This document shows, piece after piece, positions 10,210 through 22,078 of a stretch of 64,000 nucleotides of DNA. Position 1 is the first letter of the stretch, and each line of letters opens with the position of its first letter. The DNA lies in contig NW_024881839.1 of NCBI RefSeq assembly GCF_019059575.1, forward strand, positions 528,501 to 592,500, given 5' to 3'. A program made the translations under genes and the position numbers. The DNA comes from Amphibalanus amphitrite (lineage: Eukaryota > Arthropoda > Thecostraca > Balanomorpha > Balanidae). The notes beneath the pieces are model-generated. The model ran no database searches. It saw nothing but the letters and a program-made list of their open reading frames with translations, and had not been told where the DNA came from.

Positions 10210-13200
10210 ATGGGGGAATATTTCCAATTGTCTCTTTTGGTGTGCGTATTGATCGCCCAGTTCAGTATTTCTGTTTCTTTCTATTTACCTGGCCTGGCAC
10301 CTGTCAATTATTGTGAAAAGGAAAGGGAGAGTGATCGCTGCAAGGTAAGTTGATGCCTAACGGGTAACTTGTGAGAACTCTGAAACAATTTCAATTATTG
10401 TGAAATGTGTGTTGTCGTTGTCGAGTATAGTGTTGAAATATCTCTTATTTGTAAAATTGCTGTTTAGGGTCTCATTCATATTCAACTTTTGAGACAGTCT
10501 GATTTCGCTGTTCATGATATAGTTCCTGGAAATGATGAGCATTTATGACAGGTTAAATTATTATGTAAAGAACAAACCAATCAGTAGCTCAGTTGGGCAA
10601 ACTAGACTTTTGGAATCAAAATATGGAGGCATCAATAATTTGATTCTGGTGGGAGGAGCCATGACCAAATATGGGCATGGAATCAATATTTTGATTCATT
10701 TGGGTACACTTTTGACTTCAAATGCATCGTTACGGTCGAAAAAGGGCCCATGACGGTGAGATTTTTCTTTAAAAAGGTATAAAAATGTGGTAGGCTTGCA
10801 AAAAGTGTTACCTCAAAACTAAGAAATTGTCCCTTTGGCCTTGTGAATGGGAAAAAGACAGAGCCACTGTCCATCACGTAAAAGCTGTTTTAAGGAAATC
10901 ACACTGTATGCTATTTTTGTATTGTGAATCACATACTAAACAATCAGTATTTGTGTATAATGGCAAAATGAAATTTTCAAACCCCTAATTATCATTGTTG
11001 TAGTGCTTTTATATTTATTATGTGGTTTTTACCTGTTGCTTCCGTTTTTGTGTTATTGACATTTAAAAATTGTGAATTGTTATCAAATGTAGTGAAGGTA
11101 AAGTACAACAATGCTATAGGTATCTGTTGTGGTGCTGAGGATACCACTAAATGAGAATAATAGCAAGATAAATGATGTATTCTTGCAAGTCATTGTTGCC
11201 TATCTGTTAACATTACCTGTGAATCAAAATAATGATTAGCCAGGTGATGAGGAATCAATATTATGATTATCTGTTTAAAGTGAATCAATTCCTTGATTGC
11301 CTTTCACTACCTATAGAGTTCAAATTGTTATGATAGGAGCAATATTATTTTGCTTAGGAGGTAGTTCCAGCATTTCTGTTCAAGATCAGACATGCTCCTT
11401 CTTGAAACACTCTCTTATTTTTATGTGATTGGTAAGTTAGAAATGGTCTGCATTTATGCCCAAATATGGTCATAAGGAATCAATCTTTTGATGCCTCCAT
11501 ATTTTGATTCCAAAGGTCTAGTTTGCCCAACTGAGCTAGGTACGTACCTCTAAATTGAAATGCTTTTGCAATTATTAAAAAAGATACACAAAGCTTTTGG
11601 TTCATGGCATCTTGATGATCAAGGTTCCATCGAGCTTGATTAACATTGAGTACCTACCTACCTATGGTTTTCAACTTTCCTGCTCAAACATCCACCGATA
11701 CCCATCCAGTAACTTTTAAAACTCAATATTTGTTTAATGCGTAATGGACCTAAAATTACCACTGTAGTTTCTGCACCCTAAAGCCTAATGAACAAATAAG
11801 TTGTTTTATATTTGAGATAGGTTGAACTCCTTTTCACTTAATATAAATCAAAGACGTCTGCCTATTTATTTAGTTCAATTCAATTAGTGGAATGGCATTG
11901 TTGATAAATTGGTGAAATTCAAGTGTGATATTTGTGTTATCATTTCACATGATGACAAATTTAATCATAACTAAAGACATAATTCATTTTATCATTTTTG
12001 TATTTTGTGATTTATGAGATAAACCATTCCATCAAATTGAAATAGTACTCAATTGTGTTGCTTACCTACAGCTTCTTTCATAGTTCATTGATACTAAAGA
12101 TTCATTGCTTAAGGCAGCACCTATCATGAAGAGGTGTTCCTTTTTTCTGCTCCCAAATTGATGACGATCCCAATGTCAGTCAATCAATCAAGCTGCAGGA
12201 GTAGTGTTCTGTCTCTCTATCAAGTTAACAATGTTGACATGATGTGAAAATTTAAAATTTTGCTTGGTTGCTGCCATTTACAGCCCTGCTTGCTCTGAAC
12301 TTATGCTGATATTGAAGAGTACTAGCTACCACTCTATAGTTGTGACTATGGTGGTACTTAAGTGAATGACCCAGCGACCCTCGGTACCGTTCATGACCGC
12401 GTGGCGGTGGACTGTTCCACTAGCGGCGGTTCTGGCCGACCGGGTCGCGTGGGGACTGGGGACCGTTACGGACGCCGACCGACCGACGGTCCGGTCAATA
12501 GATGGCGCTGATATCGCACAGCGGACCACAGGGACCGGGAACCACGGGCCATGCTGATGCACGAACGAGTGGCTAAGCTGCCATTTAGAGCAACACATTG
12601 ACGCCAAGATATTTGTATGTCGGGAATTCGTCGGGAATGTGTTGAAATGTATCAAGCTAAATATCTCATGCTTCTATACTGTGAGCTGACCTCGCCGTTG
12701 GTCGCCATTATCGCTGAATGCGTACATTAATGAATGAACTGACCGCCAACAGCTGATGTGTGAACCGACGTGCGCAGATGTGTATATCCCGATGGTGACG
12801 GCGCTCGTTTTTCTCCGTTTCAGTCTCAGATCCCGGTGTTTGTGAACCGGCTAACGTCGCTGGAGTCGGTGATACCGTACGACTACAGCCAGTGAGTAGT
12901 CACCGAGCCGATCGCTTGCGGCTGTACCGTCCCCTGTCCACCCCTATCCTCCGCTATCATATCCCGTCCGGTCGTTCCAAATCGCCCAACGGCCGACCAG
13001 CGATAGTGTTATCGGTCTCAATGAACGGTCCGTCTATTTACCGTGTGGGTACACAGTAAATACGATAACTGAAGAACGCTGGAGCCGTCGTAGTTAATGC
13101 GCTGATTGTGTAATGTTTGTATTGCACGATGTATTGGCTTTACGACCATTGTGCTATCTTTTCATGCAAGAGTATAGTATCGCATGCCCATAAGAAGAAG

Positions 13201-16200
13201 AGATGTTAAAGTGAAAATATTATGAATCTACTACTATATAATGTTGCGGCCAAGCTTGACAGGACTTATTTTCTGACGGTGACTTCTTTTTATGTTGCCT
13301 CAACATAGCATATCACAACCCTCTCCCCTGCCATTCCACATGATCCGACCCTAGCCACTGCTCCGCTGACACGAGTTACTGCCTGTGCCGCCAGTTTCGA
13401 CTTTTGCAGCCCGCAGTCGGAGGCAGCGCCGCCCCCGGTCGAGAACCTGGGCCAGGTGGTGTTCGGACAGCGCATCCAGTCCTCCCCCTATGAGGTAAGC
13501 TAGGCCTAGCTTGTCATACATGTATCCAATTGTCGCCCAATGTGGGCCTTTGCAGTACATGCATACAGTGTTCACTGTTCAGCCTACGAGGTAGGTGGGG
13601 TCTTGTTATGCGCGTCCTGTTGCTACATTATGAGATGTGCCGGGCCTTTGTCAGACCCACGCCTGCGACCCGGTTGTCGCCGTGTAAGGTATGTAGGGCC
13701 TTGGCCACACCAAAGGTGCGCGATGAGCCTGATGGGACTAGACTAAGGTGCCCGCCCGGACCTTTGCATATTGACTTGGCAGAATGTCACTGCTCTCTCC
13801 CCCCAGCTCGCTGTCCCTTTGTCCGTCTGACCCGACCTTTGTGTCTCCCGCTCACAGTTCCAGTTCGAGCCCACCGGCAAGACGTCCCAGACATGTGTCA
13901 AGGTCTGCGAGAAGACGTACAACCCCAAACAGGCGAACAACAAGCTGGCCAACCTGAAGAGGGCCATCTTCCTCGACTACCAGCACCACTTCATTGTTGG
14001 TGAGCGAGCCGACCTGGTCGGGCTGCAGGATTCGCTGTAATGTTGGCAATAAATGTTGTTTTTGGTTGGGAAGAAATGTGGGAATGATAGAAGCTTTCGA
14101 ATGTCAGTTCAGTTTTATTTTCGAAGTGTGATAAATTCGTTGAAGAATCACTTTCATCCAGAAGCATATATTTACCAAGATATCGTGTGGTTCCTCTTGC
14201 TAGACGAACTTTGCTAATCACTCATAATATGCATCAAATATCGAGCAGTTTTGCCACTTCCGTTGCCACTGCGCTGCAGGCGCTGCCTCGACGTATGCCA
14301 GTGACGGGATAAAGCATAACTGACATACTAAACGGCTGCCACTATGCTACATGACCGAAACTGTGGTAGATTACTGCTGTTGTTCTGCTACATTGCTGGT
14401 TAAATGCTACGTTAATGACACTTGAGTAGGTACTTGACTGATGTCCTGTATATACTGACGTGACCTCCCTGCACCACAGACAACATGCCGGTGACGCTCT
14501 GCTACATGACTGACATCGGAGAGCGCAGCTGCAATAACGGCTTCCCGGTCGGCTGCTACGTGGACCCGCAGGGCCGGCCCAAGCCCTCCTGCTATCTGGG
14601 CGTGAGTCATACCGGGGTGACTGAGTGATGTGTATGGGTCTGTTGTAGTTAGGCTGGGCCGCCCTGATGTCTGGGTGGTATAGCAGAACTTTCAAAAGAC
14701 ATGCTATCACGTGAAGGTAACAGTCGTTTGATGGCGATTACCACAGCTGCGGTCACGGCACTGTGAAACTCAAATCGTCACTCTAATAGCCCGGTTCAGA
14801 ACGACTTATGTGGAAATTGTCGTCCATACCAGCGGACGTTGTCTTCGGTTGTCTACTGATACCGCTACGGCTGCTAACCTGCAGATATTTGCGCTCTCAG
14901 AGCCGAGGTGACTGACTTTCAGTTCCCAGATGCTGAGTCATGGTTTGCCCTTACGTTCATACGTGAGTGGTCCTCAGAATTGTGATAGCACGCCGCCGCT
15001 GGCTTTTGTGTTCGGTGACACCACCTCTGACACTGCCGCTGACTGTTCTGTTTTGCCCTCCGGCAGAGTAACCTGGCCCAGAAGCCGGGCGTCCACTACC
15101 TGTTCAACCACCTGGACTTCAACATCACCTACCACAGCGGGTACAAGGAGGCCTGGGGCACCTCCTTCCAGGGAGACGGTACGAACGGTCACGGCCGCAG
15201 GGTGATGCTGAAATGAAATCATCACGGGATCTGAGGAGTCATTTGATGGGAGGGACAGGAAAGATTGTTTGATCTCAGCATGCCTTTCATTAACAGTCGA
15301 TATGGCTGATGTATTTCCCCTATAGTCAGGTTTCCATTGGAATGGATGACGAGCAGCTGCACAGGTGCCATAGAAACGTATTTCATCCGTCCAAGCCGTC
15401 ATTTTATTCGGCATTTTACGAGGCAGGAGCGTGCAGCTGTCATATAACCTTCCCCGTCCCTCCTTCCCGCTGCGCTTGAGGCCATGTCACGGTACCCCGT
15501 GCCGTCGTTCCCAGGCGGTCGTATCATCCGCGTGGAGGTGACTCCGCGCTCGATCGCGCACAAGGCCGGCGAACCGCCGCACTGCGAGGCCGGCCAGGCG
15601 CCCATGGAGATCTCCTCGGACGCCGCTCAGATCAATGTCATCTACACGTACTCGCTCACCTTCCACGTGAGTCTGCGGGGATTGACGGGGAGAAGGTGCA
15701 GATATTCACTGGCATTGTCCAGACTGAGTACATCAGCTGTGACCGTGTGACCTCTTGTGATATCTGACCTGTGACTTCATGTGGCCCACAGGAGACACAC
15801 GATGTGAAGTGGTCGTCGCGGTGGGACTACCTGCTGGACTCGCTGCCCAACGCCAACATCCAGTGGTTCTCCATCCTCAACTCGCTGGTGATCGTGCTGT
15901 TCCTCTCGGGCATGGTGGCCATGATCCTCCTGAGGACGCTGCACAAGGACATCGCCCGCTACAACCAGGTCAGACCTCGGACTGCAAGACCGTGGTTGGA
16001 CTGTGTTAGAAGTGGAAAGGACACTGGGATGTCCTCACGCGCCTTGATCAGTTGGGACTTGGGAAATGGACAGTGGCCTGACCTGACGCGCTCTGATCTA
16101 CTATTCTTATTGAGTCCGGTGATTTGCGCTCAGGAGGAACTCTTAACTAATTCCGACCTGACCTGGCATCCCCTTCAAATCGAGTCCGGTGACGACACGC

Positions 16201-19200
16201 AGGAGGAGTTTGGCTGACCTGACCTGACCTGACCTGACCTGACCTGACCTGACCCCCCCCCCAGATTGAGTCCGGTGACGACACACAGGAGGAGTTTGGC
16301 TGGAAGCTGGTGCACGGGGACGTGTTCCGTCCGCCGCGCCACGGTATGCTGCTGTCCGTGTTCGTCGGCTCCGGCGTGCAGGTGCTCTCGATGCTGCTCA
16401 TCACACTAGGTGGGTACTCGCGGCGTGCAGGTGCTCTCGATGCTGCTCATCACGTTAGGTGGGTCACTCGGGGCGTGGAGCGGCGAGTTGGAGCTGCCGA
16501 CTCGTTCTGATCGTTTCATTTGGTACGGAACGACGGGTTAGAGCTGCAGGATTGCGCGGGGCGGGTCACTGGTTGGGTAGTGGATGGTTAGAGCTTTGGG
16601 ATCACGGTAGAACGTGTGTACGGACTGGGCCGTGATCTTTCGACCGCGGTTGGGATTTTTTTTTTTGGGGGGGGGGGGGGGTCAGGCTAGATGCTGCAGG
16701 CCCGATGTTAAGTACTCGACTTTGTCGTCGTTCATGGCCTGCCACCATTGATGATTTCGACGGAGCCAGTCAGTAGTCACTCACCCTGCGTGTCGGGCCG
16801 GTCGGGGTGGGGCCGGCTGGGCATGACAATTACATTGTAAGTTACGACGGACATGGACATCGGTTCATATAACTGCTGGTCATGTTACAACCGGGCCTAA
16901 CTTCCGGCTCCGCCGATAGCACTTTCCGAATTTCTGTTTGTTTGATAATGCGTGCCCTGGTAGGATACGTATTTCCATGACTTGAAATGATGATGATGTC
17001 GTGATCATTTCATCCCGTTGATCGGAATAATTTGGGTGATATTTGGTAAGCATAACAATTATCTGATTCAACGTTGCGGACCTTGAACGTGTTCAATTCT
17101 TTTATCTTCCCAACTCACATTCTATCTTGTTTTCCACTGACGAAGGCACTTTGTTGTCGAAACGTCTGGTCTTATTTACACTGTCTTTGTATTGTCATTG
17201 TCTGAGAGAAAAACAAAATGTCTAACTCTTCTAATCTAATTCTTATTTATTCCCGTAAAGTCTGTGCACACTGCACACTAGTGTTTGCCATGCCCCGCGA
17301 CTCCGGTATGTACCCTTTACCTGTCGCCCGCAGTGTTTGCCTGCCTGGGTTTCCTGTCGCCGGCCAACCGGGGCTCGCTGATGACCTGCGGCCTGGTGCT
17401 GTACGTGTGTCTGGGCACGCCTGCCGGATACGTGGCGGCGCGCATCTACAAGTCGTTCGGCGGAGAGAAGTGGGGACTGAACGTGCTGCTCACCTCGACA
17501 CTCTGCCCGGGGTACGGTGCAACTTTTCCACAGCCTGTAGTGCCAGTGTTGGCTGCCCCCCCCCCCCCCGCAGAACCGCTGTGGCACCTCTTGTTAGTTG
17601 ATACGTGGTTATACAGCAGTGGATCGAAACTTTTTGAAACTGTGAATGCGTCAGCTTTTGTGCTGTATTTTCACTATTATGATAATCACGCACTATGGTA
17701 TAAAGTTCGTCATAATGCTGCATCCTTATGTTGGCTCTTGTTTTCAATTTGCTCTTCTGACTTACTGACCTTCCTGGCTTGGTGACGCTCCCTCTCTGTC
17801 CCCAGTATCGTGTTCATCATCACGCTGCTGCTGAATTTCGTGCTGTGGGCGCACGGCTCCTCGGCCGCCCTGCCCTTCCTCACCATTCTGGCGCTGATCG
17901 GTCTGTGGTTCGGAGTCTCCGTGCCGCTCACATTCGTCGGCGCCTACTTTGGATTCCGCAAACGGGTACTCGAACACCCGGTGAGTGGTGGAAAGGGAAG
18001 GGAGAGTCTGCGGGGGACGTCGATTCTACCTCGGTGGGAGGGAAGGGAGGAGCGGGAGGGAAGTGTAGGAGCGCTGGCCGATGACGAGGGTGGTAGCTAC
18101 GGTTGGTTGTTGGCAGTTATGATGTATCTAGAAGGGTTGTAGGCTCTTTTGACTTGGTGATTTCTTGGATATCCGTAATTTAAGCGTATTCCGTGTGGAC
18201 GTCTTTTGAAGTGTATCATTAACTTGCTACTTTTATGTGACAGTCGAATTACACTCCTGGTTGAGTGTAATGCGACCTTGGCTTGTTATGTGGTTTAGCC
18301 AATGGCTCAATCGGATGAGTGCCATCGTAATGCCTGTGACTGACGTGATGCCGCCTGCCTTTACCGACGCTCCCGCCGCCTGACTCGGCCTGCCTCTGTG
18401 TGTCTGTCAGGTGCGCACGAACCAGATCCCTCGTCAGATTCCGGAGCAGAGCATCTACACGCGGCCGCTGCCCTGCGTGCTGATGGGCGGCATCCTGCCC
18501 TTCGGCTGCATCTTCGTCCAGCTCTTCTTCATCCTCAGCTCCATCTGGTGGGTTTTGGACAGACACACCTAGGTCATGTAGATTGCAGAAAAAGCTGGGA
18601 GACATGCTGGTTGCTAGGCTGCATGTAGTATGATGCATCAATAGAAATGAGTGATTGTGTCATGCATCGCAGTAACTATAATTATAGTCAGCAGTTTCTG
18701 ACATTGTCCGTCTGTCTCGACCACTGGCGTCTGACCGTGTGCTGCGTCCTTGTTTGGCAGGTCCAGCCAGATGTACTACATGTTCGGCTTCCTGTTCCTG
18801 GTGTTTGTCATCCTGGTCATCACGTGCTCCGAGACCACCGTGCTGCTCTGCTATTTCCATCTCTGCGCTGAGGTGAGTGCCGTCCCTTGCCAGTCGGGCA
18901 CTGCTGAACACACACAGGCTGGGGATTGAGGATAGAGTGGCAAGTTTTACAGTAGACACGGGGATCGATGCCTCTTAACTAAACGTATGATTTTACCGTG
19001 TTTGCGATCTTTTTACGACATACATCTGGGGTATATGTTCAGATGTATGCCATAAAAGGTCTTGCAGTATTATGTACTACTAGTATCATAGCTTTTCTGC
19101 CGGGATTGTTGTGATGCCGCTGCACAGTGGCTCACACCGCCGTTAGCCCGTAATTGCCGTCACGTCTCCCGCCGCCACGCCGTGCTGCCTTAGCTGTTGT

Positions 19201-19762
19201 CCCGTGACACCGTCTGCCGTGACGCCGTTACGATTCTGTGTCCCGTCTCGCCGCCTGCAGGACTACCACTGGTGGTGGCGCAGCTTCCTCACCTCAGGCT
19301 TCACGGCCTTCTACCTGTTCTGCTACTGCTGCCACTACTTCGCCACCAAGCTGAGCATCAGCGACCCGACGTCGGTGTTCCTCTACTTCGGCTACACCAC
19401 CATCATGGTGTTCCTCTTCTTCATCATGACAGGTGATACTGACGGCTGGACGGGCGGGAAGGGGAGCGTCCCGCTGGACGGGTGTAGTGGGGGTGGGTGC
19501 GGCTGGACGGGTGGGTTTCAGTCATGGGCCAGGGTCCCTGTGCTAGTGCGTACCATTGCTTATTTTAGCGATCGGAAAAACAGAACGGCCGTGGGACAGT
19601 CATTACTTGGGACCGTCATTACTCATAGTCATGATTCTTGCATTGATTTACTGATGATTTAAACATGTTCGCTAACTGTCGCCTGTGCGAACAGGAACGC
19701 TGGGATTCCTCGCCTGTTTCTGGTTCGTTCGCAAGATCTACAGCGTCGTCAAGGTGGACTGA
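10210..19762 (+). CDS. TM9SF2: Transmembrane 9 superfamily member 2 (nonaspanin), complete, 15 exons
   Basis: The exons are 10210-10344, 12824-12891, 13395-13494, 13858-13999, 14480-14601, 15067-15178, 15515-15666, 15792-15968, 16265-16409, 17334-17511, 17806-17980, 18411-18547, 18761-18872, 19261-19432 and 19695-19762. All have GT-AG borders, and the phases join into 664 residues, almost the length of human TM9SF2 (663). Nonaspanins are Golgi/endosomal proteins with nine membrane passes, involved in sorting of transmembrane cargo and glycosylation enzymes. The product begins with a signal peptide (about residues 1-24) followed by [13 protein letters not shown] cysteine-rich lumenal domain follows, and the first membrane helix is at about 302-323. 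Family blocks visible include [35 protein letters not shown] and PRQIPEQ. The C-terminus is KVD, matching the KxD Golgi-retention signal that binds COPI. Intron 1 holds a TIR element. Both ends of exon 9 are duplicated in its flanking introns. Confidence 0.95.
10586..11537. mobile_element. TIR element with CAG/CTG ends and AGCT target duplication, 944 bp, in TM9SF2 intron 1
   Basis: The element 10590-11533 starts CAGTTGGGCAAACTAG and ends with its reverse complement. The inverted similarity continues through a GGAATCAAAATATGGAGG block. AGCT flanks it on both sides (10586-10589 and 11534-11537), read as a 4-bp target duplication. Inside are several copies of a GAATCA...TGATTC palindrome, both near the left end and at about 11220-11310. 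No transposase frame is seen. It belongs with the 3.6-kb element at 22443-26043, which has the same termini. Confidence 0.75.
11538..12823 (+). other. Remainder of TM9SF2 intron 1
   Basis: The sequence is AT-rich and non-coding, with a GC-rich block at about 12365-12560 that contains short frames on both strands but no recognisable domain. I see no further element boundary. Confidence 0.5.
16109..16264 (+). repeat. Two upstream decoy copies of the TM9SF2 exon 9 start, plus an ACCTG microsatellite
   Basis: The start of exon 9 (ATTGAGTCCGGTGACGACAC...) occurs in degraded form at 16109-16143 and in near-exact form at 16179-16216, before the real exon at 16265. Neither upstream copy is preceded by AG, so neither should be used as a splice acceptor. 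About eight ACCTG units (16213-16252) run from copy two into the C-rich polypyrimidine tract of the real acceptor. Confidence 0.8.
16372..16462 (+). repeat. Tandem duplication of the 3' end and splice donor of TM9SF2 exon 9
   Basis: The last part of exon 9 with its donor (CGGCGTGCAGGTGCTCTCGA to TAGGTGGGT) is repeated immediately downstream. The second donor GT is at 16459, 49 nt after the first at 16410. Use of the second donor would add 49 nt and shift the frame, so the first donor is taken as the coding one; it joins in phase to exon 10. Confidence 0.8.
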
Positions 19763-20455
19763 CGCGTCTGCGGCAAACACGGCGCACCGGTGGCGCGGTG
19801 ACGCCCATTCCGACGCAGCAGCAGCGACCGCCGCTCGGCCACCGGAGCGGCGGCCCTAATTTATTCAAATTCGTGTGTCTTGTTGTGTCGGAGGACGTTC
19901 GTTTGGCGGCCGTCTCGGCGGCGCGACTCGAGAGACGTCCCGCCAAGTGGTGTGCCTTTCGGCCCGCCGGCGGCCGGGAGGCGAGTGAAGCTGTTACGAT
20001 ATCCCCGCACTGGAGAGCACCGACTGAGTCCCGGACTGGAGGGAGGGAAGGGGCAGCACGAGAGGTGGTGCGATTGTACGGCTGGTTGTGAGGGTACGTG
20101 TGTCGGCGCCGGCGACTACCGCTACTGATTTGGCTTCAGTGGTTTGTCTCTTGTTACGACTTACGACCTAGCCTGGGTTTGACACGCCTTCTCTTGTTCT
20201 GCGACAATATCTTTAGGGGGATTGGCGTATCTTGGACTTGCTTTTCGGTCATCGCATGTCAGCGTTCCACGTAAGCCATACCTTTGTCGAATTTCATGTT
20301 ATCTGCACCATAATCAACAAGCCAGGTGGAATGACGAGCGGTTGGAGATATTGCGAACGGGCATATTATGAATGACGGACTGATTCACGGACCGGGACGG
20401 ACTGACTGAATGGCCGACGGACTGATAACTGGACGACCTGAAGACGTGACCTACA

Positions 20456-20520
20456 GCTGAGACTGACTGACTGACTGACTGACTGATTGACTGACTGATT
20501 GACTGACTGATTGACTGATA
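20456..20520. repeat. GACT-type tetranucleotide microsatellite
   Basis: Tandem GACT units with interspersed GATT units lie inside the presumed TM9SF2 3' untranslated region. Degenerate copies of the same GACTGA theme flank it from 20380 to 20590. Confidence 0.85.
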
Positions 20521-20994
20521 ACCTGAAGCCATGACCTACAGAGACCGACCTCTGACGGGCTGGCGGAGTGACTGACTGATGGACAGCTACGCTATCAGAC
20601 CGACTGTGAGCCGCCATGGCCGTAGTCTGTCCCTCGGCTGAACAGTAGCTGATGGGATACGACAGTCGACTTTGCACGACGATACACACCGATCACAGAG
20701 TGGGGATGGCGACGGACCGCTCTGTCACTCGGCCTGGACAGACGCAGATAGGAGGGGCAGCGGTCCGCACAGTGCAGCCGCGCGGGCTGCACGGAGCGGT
20801 CGCGGCGAGGCTATATTGTGTGCGCTGGCCGCTGGACACTGTGTTTGTGATCGTTGGGCACATTGGGGTGTTGGCTGCGCGCCTCGGGCATTTTTGGACT
20901 GCCAGTAACCCTCGGGGCGGCGCGGCGGCGGCCGCCGTCCAGGCGTGGTGTGGTTCACTTCACTGTGGAAATTAGCGTGGATAGCTGCTGTTTT

Positions 20995-21000
20995 AATAAA
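20995..21000 (+). terminator. TM9SF2: Polyadenylation signal AATAAA
   Basis: It is the first canonical AATAAA that I found on this strand downstream of the TM9SF2 stop codon, 1.23 kb after it, and is followed by AT-rich sequence. Confidence 0.55.
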
Positions 21001-21474
21001 GCAAATTATCGATTACTCGTAGCGCGCTCTTCTCGGCATGTGTCAACTACTCAAGATTTGTTAGCGCGAGTAGGTTTAGTCTTTGTTGATGGGTGATTTT
21101 TGTTTAAGTTATCTTATTTCGTGATGCGTACGATTTTAAGAAATATATTATTATAAAATAACCACTGTGTGGCCAGAGGTCCGGGATTCTTCAGTGCTTA
21201 GCGTTACCAATGTCAAGTCGACTTGGGGCTTCTGTTTACAATTGGAACCCTGCTCTAAGGGTGGAGCTTCTCAGTGTGCTGATCTTATTAGCACATGTGT
21301 GTCTGCCTCGATACGCATAAACGAAGAGTCGACGTGAGTGTGCCGTGGACCCACGCTGGCGAGCGGGAAACCCCCGATGTGTCCCTAACATTTAGCCTTC
21401 AGGAGCAGTGCGAGGTAGAGGGCTCGGCTACCATGTTAAGGGAGACTAAATTGATCAGGGTCCTGCTTATTTTG

Positions 21475-21785
21475 TCGGGCTAGGCCCTTTTGCTCTAATG
21501 AAACCACTCCATGGCCGTAAGGATGCTAGGAATCAGGGGCAGGCACTGGTCTGGGCGGCCACCCTGCTGCGCCGCCGAAGCTGAGCTCGTCACGATGGAC
21601 AGGGCGCGAAAGACCACCCAGCCCCGCGATGTTCTCAAAACATATCACCACACTGACAGTCTGACAGATGTTGCGGTGTTGTGTGATCTACCCGAGTCGG
21701 ATCAAGGTGACTGGCCAGCTCGGAACGGAGGCTTTGAGTAGTTGTGGAGAAGGGTTTATATATCTTGAATGGTTTTTAATAGAAG
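21475..21785 (+). mobile_element. Second short LINE derivative (both LINE ends, no ORF)
   Basis: The left part (GGGCTAGGCCCTTTTGCTC, then GCCGTAAGGATGCTAGGAAT and TGGTCTGGGCGGCCACCC) and the right part (CCAGCTCGGAACGGAGGC, then GTGGAGAAGGGTTTATATATC) match the insert at 2.6 kb and the two ends of the LINE at 49.2-51.4 kb. It is more diverged than the first copy. I found no clear target duplication, so the borders are approximate. Confidence 0.6.
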
Positions 21786-22078
21786 AAATAGGCCCCTGTG
21801 CGTGCCCTGTGCATTAGGGGCCCATGTGCGTGCCCCATAGACCTGCCGGTTTTATTTGTTCTGTCATGTTTAAGATTTACCGTAGGAAAAGAGAAGAAAA
21901 TATTTTAGCGCCATGAAACGTTCATTTACTTTAACCAGTAAAGACTTTATGTCCGAATATTTTTCGCATCCGCAACAGTTGCAACTGTCAGCAGTTTTTG
22001 CTGTATTTTTATGAAGTTTATTTACGTTCAAAATTTCATGAGCGTGGGTCATCACTATCTACTATTTTGTTTGCAGAA
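21786..22078 (+). other. RSF1 upstream region with possible 5' untranslated intron
   Basis: A pyrimidine-rich tract ending in TTTTGTTTGCAG lies immediately before AA-ATG at 22077-22081. It looks like a splice acceptor, so the coding start may sit in the second transcribed exon. The promoter is not identified. Confidence 0.4.

Larger units (their letters stand above)
19763..21000 (+). other. TM9SF2: TM9SF2 3' untranslated region
   Basis: The region runs from the stop codon to an AATAAA at 20995-21000. It contains a GACT/GATT microsatellite at about 20456-20520 and GC-rich sequence, without a coding frame that I recognise. Confidence 0.55.

Noticed and set aside
16179-16216. Candidate alternative acceptor for TM9SF2 exon 9
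   Set aside because: It is preceded by AA and not AG, so it cannot be a standard 3' splice site.
20314-20689. Minus-strand frames of Ser-Val/Gln repeats
   Set aside because: They are translations of the GACT microsatellite in the TM9SF2 3' untranslated region.
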